Source: Zychaea mexicana
Lineage: Eukaryota; Mucoromycota; Mucoromycetes; Mucorales; Lichtheimiaceae
Direction of reading: 5' to 3'
NCBI RefSeq assembly: GCF_025766255.1
Contig: NW_026516671.1
Location: 1-64,000 of the forward strand
DNA length: 64,000 bases
Both the position numbers and the translations under genes were made by a program. The notes beneath the pieces were generated by a model that worked only from the letters and a program-made list of their open reading frames with translations, did no database searches and had not been told where the DNA came from. How positions within the stretch are numbered: the stretch's first letter is position 1; every line of letters starts with the position of its first letter. Positions 1 through 8,496 of the stretch are shown here, piece by piece.

Positions 1-580
1 GCATAGGCGTATGTCGTTAGTGATCTCTTGATATCCTTTACGATATCTAGAAAGAGAAGGTCTGCTTATGATGCACTTAGAATGGATGTCTTGTCACAAA
101 AAAAAAAGGCACCTGGCAGTGGCAGGTGGAAACGAGCGGATGGGCGATGATAGCGGATAGTGTTATGCAAGCTAATCAATACTTATCATCAGCTGGTTCG
201 GGCACCGTTTCACTGTGCCGATCCACGCCTGCCGGCTATCGCACATGCGATGAAGACTGCTGTCTTCGCACGTCGCTTTTGCTCCCAACCCAAAACCACT
301 CTTCTATGCATCGCCATCGTTCAAGCGATCTGGTCAGCACATTGGTTTTTCATATTCGAAGGCCACCCTTTCATTCCGCAGGCAGTAGCTGCTCATGCCA
401 CTGCCATCTATCACCGCACATATAAATAGGTTTCTCTTTTCCGTCACTTCTCTGTTCCTCATTTTCTCATACATGTATTCACACCCAATAGTCCGTCACT
501 CCTCTGGACACTCTGTTGGGAATAAGTTCTGCCTCCAGACCATAAAAAAATACTTATGATCAGAATGATTGGGCGTGTAC
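1..580. other. Left flank: LINE relic and unannotated AT-rich DNA
   Basis: Apart from the LINE relic at 160-429 and the TAC duplication at 578-580, I see no gene or structured repeat here. Confidence 0.5.
160..429 (+). pseudogene. Decayed C-terminal end of a LINE reverse transcriptase ORF
   Basis: The last 40 or so codons before the stop contain QAIWSAHW, then an FEG/PF stretch and a closing H-R. This matches the end of the better preserved LINE ORF at 2655-3464 on the minus strand (QSLWSAHW, then FDQ/PF). That region lies just after the zf-RVT zinc-binding segment of Mucorales non-LTR retrotransposons. No reverse transcriptase core is in the window, so only the 3' end is visible, perhaps because the element continues left of base 1 or is truncated. 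An A-rich tract at about 100-110 lies upstream and is not an obvious tail. The family call rests on similarity within this window, so it is moderate. Confidence 0.55.
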
Positions 581-602
581 CACCTTAGGAAATAATTATC
601 CA
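581..602. repeat. Left terminal inverted repeat of the CACTA-like element
   Basis: Starts CACCTTAGGAAATAATTATCC directly after the TAC target duplication (578-580). It pairs with 6934-6955 on the other strand, with a one-base gap after CACCTT and a few mismatches. The reverse-oriented TTATCC motifs begin inside it. Confidence 0.8.
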
Positions 603-720
603 GGAATTATCCAGGAATTATTCAATTATCCATTTATCCAAATTGCAGCAATTTTAGATAAGTTTGGATAAGTTTGGATAATTTTGGATAATCTTTGAAT
701 AACATTTGAATAATTTGTTA
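592..720. repeat. Left subterminal GGATAA/TTATCC repeat array
   Basis: About ten short motifs of the type TTGGATAAT, TTGAATAA or the reverse ATTATCC lie within 130 bp. CACTA elements usually carry such clusters as binding sites for their accessory TnpA-like protein. The partner array is at 6826-6945. Confidence 0.7.
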
Positions 721-1014
721 ATAGCTTCTAGATATGTATGTTCCCAGATAAACAATAAAAGCCATCCTTTCTGATTTGAATCATATAATTATGATGTTTA
801 TTGAAACGCTACCATTACATCTTTGATATCTATTTATTCGCTACACAACTGCCTATGATCTCTGTCTTTTGGCTGGCCGTCCACGCTTTTTCTTTGCTGG
901 ATCCGTGCTTGTGCTTAAGGCCTCGCTGTTGCTTATACCAACCTGCTTTGGTGGTCTTCCATACTTCGGTTTTGTTTGACTGGGAACTATAAAAATTGGA
1001 AATCAGTGCAAACA

Positions 1015-2326
1015 TCATTTAGCTACCAGCTTACCATCTTGACGTTTCAAAGAGCTTGTCGCTGCTGATTCTTTACTGTTTGTGACTTGTTGTGTTGGCA
1101 GCTTGTTGACCGCTGTATTCGATTCTTCACGCGCACCTCCTTGTACATCCTGTTCATCGCTGCTTTGATCGCTATCACTGGACAGGGCTGCATCCAGGTC
1201 CAAGTCGTTATCGGAAAATGGAGCATCGTGCTCCTCCAGGTCTAAACCATCGCTTGGCTCTCGATTCGATAAAATATCGGTGGTGGTCAAATCGATAGAC
1301 GATGATCGTTGATTGTCAGTATGCGAAGGGCTGTGAGCGAAGCGTGGTAAAAATTGGCAACAAAATATGACCGTATAATTTATTAGTTTTTACTCCTCGT
1401 TATAAGAATAAAATAGAATGAAATGGAATATCATACCTGCTATCAAGGAAAAGATTGATTTCACGAAGTATTTCAGATGTACTAAAAACCACATTGCTTA
1501 ATCAGTTAAATATGTTAAGAAGATTGTAGCTGCTCAGTTGCACAGCATACCTGATGTTGTTAATTTCTTGATCAGCGACAATGACTCCTAATATGAGTAT
1601 CATATGTTAACTAACTAACTCAACAATAACAATTTCTTTCTTGTGTTGTGCTAATATCTTACCTTTTCCTTTGCAACGTTGAAATGCACGCACCATTAAC
1701 AAACGAGCTCCCCAATGCTCTACGCACGCCTTCAATGGAAACTCGTCATTCACAACATCTTCAAGTAGCACCATGCTTTCACTCTGGACGTTTTTCGGGA
1801 CGTCACACCATGTATCGCTAGGCGATGATTGTGTGGTGTATCGTTTGCGCAAATCGAAAACGATAGAATCAGCAAAGGTGGTGACGTTCTTCTTGAATGT
1901 CGACAAGTAGTAGTCTTTCCATGGCTGATTTAACTGCGTTGTCAAAACATCCTTAGCAAGCGCTTCGAAATATTGCCAGTTGAAAGTGGTGATAGCTTTG
2001 CCGTTGCTTTTCCTTGGTTCCATTGCAACGCGTTTGAGCGTCTTTTTTGCAAAAGGATTATCGTCGCTTGCTGCTCTTGGATAATTTTGCTGTTGATGTT
2101 TTTCGAGCATGCTGGCTGAATTCACGATCTCGAGCTGCTGGTTGAACTTTTCCTTGACTGCATCGAATTCCAGATTGATCTTACCAAGTGCATTGCTCTG
2201 CTCTGCTTGCAAAGCATCGATCTTTGTTCCGATAGACTTAAAACCTTCCTTCATTTCTTTCTTAAACTCCATAATCAGGGTTAAAAAATTGGAAAGTAGG
2301 TTCGCGACGTTTTGCTCGTTGGACAT
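1015..2326 (-). CDS. Transposon accessory protein with coiled coil and acidic tail (TnpA-like candidate)
   Basis: Four exons (2326-1663, 1587-1551, 1496-1437, 1330-1015) join in frame to 358 aa. Introns are GT-AG with donors GTAAGA, GTATGC and GTATGA. Residues about 5-75 form an amphipathic, heptad-like segment rich in K/E (coiled coil). The middle, about 90-225, is W/F/Y-rich and may fold as an alpha-helical DNA-binding domain. The last 90 residues are Asp/Ser/Glu-rich, then Lys-rich at the end. I do not recognise the family. The gene lies inside the CACTA-like element and is transcribed away from the transposase. This is the usual position of an accessory protein that binds subterminal repeats, and that role is inferred. 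The start is the first ATG after the shared promoter. Confidence 0.7.
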
Positions 2327-2349
2327 GATTAACTCGAGAGAAATAAGCG

Positions 2350-2360
2350 AAAAGAGCAGT
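2350..2360. repeat. LINE target-site duplication, poly-A side
   Basis: AAAAGAGCAGT directly before the 15-base T run. An identical 11-mer is at 3488-3498. Confidence 0.8.
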
Positions 2361-2576
2361 TTTTTTTTTTTTTTTGTAGGTGACCGTGGTCAAGTTTTAT
2401 TTGCCTATACGTATCGGGAACGAAAGAGATATAGACAAGAGATCAAGGAATAAATCGGAAACAATGAAGAGGCGGAATCGATGAATGACGAAGGTCAAGA
2501 GCGTGGCGGAGGGCGACGGAGCGGATGGTTGGAACAGGTGTGGGTGTGCTTCGGATGCTTGGTGGATGTTATGCGT

Positions 2577-2611
<35 letters not shown>

Positions 2612-3487
2612 TATATAATTATGTACAAGATAGATGCAAGACATGTAGGTAGAGTTAAGGCGGTTCATAAGATATCAGAGGCCGAGTACAAGTGATGAGG
2701 AAATGAATATCACGGCAAATGTTGTCGTGTAAGAAGGGCACTTGATCAAAAACATAGCGCCAGTGAGCAGACCACAGACTCTGTAGGATACATGAAATGA
2801 TCATGTGGCTACTGACTGCGGATGGATTGGAGGGGAAGGATAAAGAAAAGATTGCATGATGGACTTGTGAAAAGGTAGGAGAAAAAAGGAAAAGGTCACA
2901 CCAGATGGTGTACCATATAGTCCACTTAATAGGGCAAGCATATAAAAAATGAGTGATAGTATCGGGAGTATCCGAACAGAAAACACAATTGGGAGAGGGG
3001 AATGAACTTGGAATTGTATAGTGTAGGATGGCTTTACATGAAATTTTTTGATGGAGTGCACGATACCAGACATTACGAGCGGTGTGAGACACGGGTTCCA
3101 ACCAAAATCGCTTCCATTGTCGTTTCTCCAGAGGCTCTATAAAGGAAGAATTTGGATTATTAATGAGTTGTGGGGTTACCGTGCGACGGAAGAGTCGAGT
3201 AGATAAGGATTTTAGGGGGGTAGCAAAAGTGATACTGGCTAGTAGGGCCTCAATAGAGGAGTAGAAAGGAAGAGGTGTACTCGGAGGATTTTGATAAAAT
3301 TGACTAAAGAAAGGGTAATAGGACAAAAGTTGTGACTCAATGTGCTGAAAAAATTGGATGGTAATGTTGCGGTGTGAGAACGAATGATTAGGTTTGCGAG
3401 TCAGAGTGCGGGTTTGCAAATTCATATCAAAGGCATCAGCTACTGTAACTTTGTTCTTGGCCAAGCGACCAAGGACAGGGGGCGGGA
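2361..3487 (-). mobile_element. 5'-truncated LINE (non-LTR retrotransposon) nested in the CACTA-like element
   Basis: The insertion is bounded by an 11-bp target-site duplication, AAAAGAGCAGT, at 2350-2360 and 3488-3498. Reading on the minus strand, the body starts at 3487, encodes the C-terminal end of a LINE ORF (stop at 2655), then has one A tract (T run at about 2579-2610 on plus), about 200 bp of further sequence, and a terminal poly-A (T run 2361-2375 on plus). Target duplication, A tail and 5' truncation are the marks of target-primed reverse transcription. The copy has no reverse transcriptase core and is dead on arrival. It splits the short intergenic region between the two transposon genes. 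Confidence 0.85.
2655..3464 (-). pseudogene. C-terminal fragment of LINE ORF2 (zf-RVT region)
   Basis: An open frame of 269 codons without the upstream endonuclease and reverse transcriptase domains. A W-x3-H-x-K-I-x-C-K motif is followed by CVFCSDTPDTITHFLYACP, the C-x2-C...H-x4-C zinc-binding region that closes many LINE polyproteins, then QSLWSAHW near the end. The first ATG (3464) is simply internal to the truncated ORF. The stop is at 2655-2657. No disabling stop occurs in the part retained, consistent with a recent insertion. Confidence 0.8.
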
Positions 3488-3498
3488 AAAAGAGCAGT
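3488..3498. repeat. LINE target-site duplication, 5' truncation side
   Basis: AAAAGAGCAGT, identical to 2350-2360. The sequence that follows is the leader of the transposase gene. Confidence 0.8.
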
Positions 3499-3607
3499 GG
3501 TAGAAAACGCGAAAAAAAATTTTCAGGGCTTATTTCCTAAACCCAGCTGCATAAAGGGCTATGCTATTGCCCTGGTACCTTTTGCATTTACTCTTGCTCT
3601 CTTCAGA

Positions 3608-6600
3608 ATGTCAAACCAACAGCACGGAAGGGTTTACAAGAAAACCTGCGTTTGCGGCTATCTAATCAGTGGTACACGTGATGACATTGACCTTCATAAA
3701 CAAGAGTGCATACAAAAGAGGATCGATCGTCTTCGACCAGGAGCGATGCTCTCAAGCAGCATTAACAAAAGAAGAGTGAGTTGAAGCTCATGTTATTTAG
3801 CTGAATGAAGTCTATTTAGAGCTTCTAAAACAATTGTATTTTTACGGTAGCTCACTGCTTATGACCAAGTCTCTACCATTGATGCAGTACAAAGATCAGA
3901 ATCTCAAAACGCAGTTGAAGTAAGCATTCTTATATTTTTGCTATGGTTTGAGTATAGACAATTCCTTAATACTCCTTGTTTTTAAGGACGGTAGGAATGA
4001 AGAAGCATATGATGATCAACACTTTGACTACGAGGACTTTACGGATTCAATTGATGAGATCCCGGAATCGTCTACGAATATACGCGACTCTCAGCCCAAA
4101 GAACAGCAAACGTTGGCTTCTGCAGTCTTACAGGATTCACGTAACATCATCAATATCTCTGAAGATATAACAGCGAACACGTCCTCTCCCACGACCGAAG
4201 TCGCTTATGCGTCCTCTACTACCGACACGTCCAGCGCAACAAAAAGCAGAGTGCTGTCAAAGAAAGCAAAAATATACGACATGCGCCGGCCAACGTTTCA
4301 CAGCGAGGAAGAACACGTTAAAACGAGCATTAAAAATTACGCAGCAGCAGTGAAGCATCAAGGATCCCGCGAACTCTATGAGAAATGGACCAAATGCTTG
4401 AATGGGTATACTCAAGGAGTTCTGCCGCCGTTGTACAGTTACAACAAAGCAAGGCAAGCATTGCGTGATTCGTATCCGATCAAGCCAATCGAGTACGATG
4501 TATGCCCGAATGGCTGCAAAATGTACATTCCCAGTGACGACAGTTTGCAATGCGAATACGAGGGCTGCCATGCACCTCGCTACCGCAACGACGGCAAGAC
4601 GCCGACGAAAAAGATGCAGCAGCTACCGCTAAAAGAACAACTCGCCCTCTTTGTCAGCGACATAGCTACGCGTGAAATGCTCAGATACAGATCAAACCGC
4701 CAATCATCCGACGATGTCATGATTGATATTTTCGACGGTGCTGTGTACAAAGATATAAAGACGAAAACAAAATTATTCGAAGGAGACATGGATATAGCTT
4801 TGGCTCTTTACACCGACGGCTTCCAGAAAGCCAGACGCGGCAAGCATTCCATGACAATCGTCCATCTCGTTATCCTGAATTTGCCTCCAGAGAAACGAAC
4901 AGAAGACAAGAACATGCTGCAAGTGTGCATCATCCCGGGACCCAAAAATCCGGAAGATATGTTCAGTTTCCTGGATCCGGCGCTTCAAGAGCTTCGTGAG
5001 CTGTGCAAGGAAGGAATGATTGTCAAAACGGATACCGAGCATATCAATATCACAGCGCATCTACTTTTTGTCGGTGGTGACATTCCTGCAGTGGCCAAGA
5101 TGGCAGGACATGCAAGCCATAACCATTATCACGGATGTCGTTTTTGCACAATTCGTGGTGTTTATCAAGAGGGCAGAATGACCTATCCCGCTGTAAAGAA
5201 GAATAGACGAGGAAGTGGTGGCAGCGAGAACAACAGCAACAACAACAACAACAATACCAGCAGACAAAGAGCTTATACACGCTTGAAACCGGTTATTCGA
5301 AAATCAGCGACGTATCGATCTTCAGATTCACGCATGGGTCAGAGCAAGGCAAGTCCTTTTGCTGATTTACCGACGTTTCACGGAGCAACTTTCTTCCCAA
5401 TCGATATTATGCATAACCTTGGCCTCGGCTGTAGTAAGCAATTGTGGAAGATGATCTCAGGTGACTACGGCAAGGATGGCAATCCGCTCTACTTGAAGCG
5501 TGCTGATCAAGAGCTACTCGGAAGTCGAATCGCTGCTTCGCGAGGCCTGACACCACCATCCTTCGCTGGAGATTGCAGTGATATAGCTTTCCAGAGTGGA
5601 TTTTACCGAGCTGTAGATTGGATCCATTTCGCGCTCTATTTTGTGCCTACAACTTTACTTGAATTTTACGACGATCCAAGCACGCGGGAAGCACTTACCA
5701 GCTTTGCGACAATCTACAAGTATGCTTTCAGTCGAGAGATCAACAAGAACCAGATCATTTCTCTCAAAGATGCTGTCAAGGTTTGGGCCAAATGGCTGGA
5801 TACTCAAGTCGAGGCCCAAAATATGAGCGCGGCTGTTTTCACCATTAACCAACATTATCTCAGCCATTTGCATACAACGATCGAACGGAATGGACCTCTA
5901 CCCTATTTAGCTGCTTTCAATATGGAACGCGCAATCGGTGAAATTAAGCGTCGCATACGATCAAAGATCAATGCAGGCGTGAACTCAGGCAATGTGCTGG
6001 TGGATCTGTCCGCTGTACGAAGACGTAAGCGACTGGAGCGCGACGACGACAACAATGACGACGACGACGAAAATGATGAAGATGAGGAGCGTCCTAACCA
6101 TGCGGTCAATGTTATAAATAAGAAGTCGAGGATGGACGTCATTTCAATCTCGGATGATCGTGACAGCCCGGAGATTTGGGGTCCTTTTGCGGAGCAGTCG
6201 ATACAAGAGTTGCACTGCAAGAACCAACTGCGCCATTTCTGGGCGTGGCACAACGAATCTTACACTGGTATCAATATCGACGTTGATGAAGTTGTAGAGA
6301 CTGGGACTCGGCTGCAAATGAACAAGAATACATACGGAGGCAGTGTGCGCGAATCGTTTGTCAGACTGCATATCGACGTGGATATCGACAGGAGAATCAG
6401 CAAAGCAAAGGTAAATCCAGCCAAAAGACAATATGTTGGAGATATCAAGTACTTCTTTAAACACGGCTGCATTGTACGTGGAGAGTACTGTGAAAAGCTG
6501 CTGGCGTTCGTGAAGATATACAAAACTGTCAAGGTAAGTGGACCATGGCCATACAAGACTGATAACGGAGGATCGAAACATGTTGTAGTAGACATCGAAA

Positions 6601-6728
6601 GCATTGTAGGATTTGTGGGCAAAGCTAAAGGCTTTGACACAAGAGAATACGTATATTGGTCTCAAAACAACAGTCATACAAAAAAAGAGCTACCTTTTGA
6701 TTATAACTTGGATTTTATACCTCGTTAA
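3608..6728 (+). CDS. Tnp2-family (CACTA/Plavaka) transposase
   Basis: Three exons (3608-3775, 3851-3919, 3987-6728), all phase 0, give 992 aa. The N-terminus MSNQQHG leads into a possible small zinc knuckle (CVCG...H-x4-C, residues about 15-36). The catalytic RNase-H-like domain shows the Tnp2 landmarks in order: LALYTDGFQ (first Asp), GGDIPA followed by HGCRFC (second Asp and Cys pair), FPIDIMHNL, and AAFNMERAIGEIK, where the family's catalytic Glu lies. Asn-, Asp- and Glu-rich loops interrupt the domain (genomic about 5215-5260 and 6045-6090). The C-terminal part is family-specific. Transposases of this type excise and reinsert elements with CACT-like termini and 2-3 bp duplications, as seen here. 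The start ATG at 3608 is preferred over 3497 because the latter lies in the LINE target duplication. A possible extra donor at 6534 is ignored since the frame reads on. Confidence 0.88.
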
Positions 6729-6825
6729 AAAAAATAAAATGCTTGTTTGACTATAAAACACATATTACTGAATATTAATGCATCATGTTTGAGTGATTGA
6801 TAAAATCGTTTATCAAGAAATTATT

Positions 6826-6945
6826 AGAAACGTGAATAATCTTGAATAAATTTTTGCAAAGTTGGATAATTCCTTAATAATGTTTGGATAATCAAATAAA
6901 TCCTTGATAATTTTTGGATAATTGGATAAAACCTTAATAATTTTT
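6826..6945. repeat. Right subterminal GGATAAT repeat array
   Basis: Repeated TTGGATAATT, TTGAATAAA and CCTTAATAAT motifs lie between the transposase 3' end and the right terminal inverted repeat. The motif composition mirrors the left array. Confidence 0.7.
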
Positions 6946-6955
6946 TTCCAAGGTG
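6934..6955. repeat. Right terminal inverted repeat of the CACTA-like element
   Basis: Ends TTTTTTTCCAAGGTG and is followed by TAC (6956-6958). It is the inverted partner of 581-602. Confidence 0.8.
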
Positions 6956-7043
6956 TACTAGTCTTGGTTAGCGCCAAGCTCAAGCCAGGGATCAAAGGGT
7001 CTCGGTACAGTGTCTACCGTCAATGTTGCTTATGTTGAATACG

Positions 7044-8232
7044 AGATTACTTTTGGATTTGTACCGCGTCGATATTGGGCCGGTGAACAATAGCTTCGGA
7101 TGATAACGATATATTCGCGCAAGGTGTTGGCGAAATATACATCATTTTTGGTTTGGAGTAAGTATGTGCTGAATGTCGTATCCAGCTTCCTGATGGGATA
7201 AGTGAGCCATTGTAGAAAGTCTCGGCCGTTGTTGGATTAACCATGGTGCGATGTGGTGGCGTGGTTATTCGGTTTTGCAGCATGGAGAGTAGAACTTCGC
7301 CGCGGCACTCAAAGCTGCTTTGCCCAGAAAGTTGTTTGACGCACTTCCATCGCGTAATCTCTTTTAAACTTGACATTGTCATCTTCTCTGATGCTGCTGT
7401 TGTTGCTGCTTGACTTGAGAAAGTACAATTCATTGCGAAACGTAATGTCGTAGAGCCGTCGTAAAGTGTCGTGAGCATATTGAATCTTGGTTAGTTGTCT
7501 GCTAATTTACGCGTACTTTGTGTATTATTAGTGATTGAGACGAGGCGATAGAGTTAATCCAACCGTGGTGGCGGTTTGCTTTGCCCAGTTGTTGTAAAAG
7601 ACCGCTTGGCAACGCTTTGGACTGTACATATGAATTATAATCCATACTAAGCACATACGTAGAGCATGTACCTTGATGTGGCTGTTACAACTGCTCCCAG
7701 ACCTCAGTGACGACATAATCACAGAGAAAGAGGAAGGTATGATAACAGTGCGCATCATTCTTTTAAAAGTCATTGCATCAAAGCAACTATCCTTTAGTTC
7801 GAACGCTTCTTTTCGTATACAAAAAGGCGACAGTCTTTTCAGTTCGGCACGAAAGTAATGTGGCTTCTTCTTATGTAAGCATCTTGTCACAGTACCACTA
7901 ATCTCTGTTGATAAAATATTTCTCACAATTTCAACCATTCCTGGCACTTGTCTTTTACTTTTCCTCAGGGATGTGTTGCTGAAACCTATGTGCACCTTCT
8001 GGCTTGGCGGGGTGCACGTACGTACCTTCCTATTGGAAAACAAGCGGCGACGTTGTCGGGACACGCCCTGCATGATACCGGTGGAAACCTTCGTAGGACA
8101 ATAATACACGCAAATCACACACGCCTTCTTCTTGACCGCTTGACCGCTTGACCGCTTGACCATGTCTCTTCTGCACATGTTTTTTTCTTCCCTACCCTTT
8201 GCTTTCTCACATGATTTTGAATGACGAATCAC
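7044..8232 (-). CDS. Possible spliced hypothetical gene
   Basis: The minus strand has a 235-codon open frame (8232-7528) and a second of 143 codons (7478-7047). The first contains CVICVYYC and a basic, Ser/Arg-rich middle, then DAMTFKRMM. Candidate introns are visible, for example a donor after the NSHIK codons (about 7673) with an acceptor about 50 bp on, and a GTACGT donor near 8023. I could not build one model that joins all parts in frame, so exon limits are unknown. No domain is recognised. It lies just outside the CACTA-like element and could be a degraded repeat gene rather than a host gene. Confidence 0.35.
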
Positions 8233-8496
8233 AAGTCAGGTGACGTGTTTTTTTAAGACAGGGGTTTGAGTTCAAAAAATGTAAATACGCCCACATTTTT
8301 CAGGCCATTCCCTTTTTCTCTTCACTCTTTCTTTCCTTCACTTTTCTTTTCCCTTCACTCCCTTGGATCCTCCTGGTCTTTCTCTTGGCTCTTCCCTTGG
8401 TTCTGGTCTTCCCCTCGCTCTGGCTCTTCCCTTGGTCCTGGTCTTGCCTCTGTCGGTCCTGGTCTCAGCCTTTTTCCCGTGGTCCCCCTGGCTGCC

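Larger units (their letters stand above)
581..6955. mobile_element. CACTA/Plavaka-like DNA transposon (6.4 kb), with a nested LINE
   Basis: The element begins CACCTTAGGAAATAATT at 581. It ends at 6955 with a sequence whose reverse complement is CACCTTGGAAAAAAATT, giving an imperfect terminal inverted repeat of about 20 bp. Each end is flanked by TAC (578-580 and 6956-6958), consistent with the 3-bp target duplications of CACTA elements. Many GGATAA/TTATCC-type repeats crowd both subterminal zones (about 592-720 and 6826-6945). Inside are two divergently transcribed genes, a Tnp2-type transposase (plus) and a coiled-coil protein (minus). A LINE fragment sits between them. Without that LINE the element would be about 5.2 kb. 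Both genes have open spliced frames, so the element is young or recently active. Confidence 0.85.

Noticed and set aside
3497..3607. Earlier ATG at 3497 for the transposase
   Set aside because: It lies at the edge of the LINE target duplication, and the segment to 3607 encodes an unlikely hydrophobic leader. The ATG at 3608 starts a typical hydrophilic N-terminus.
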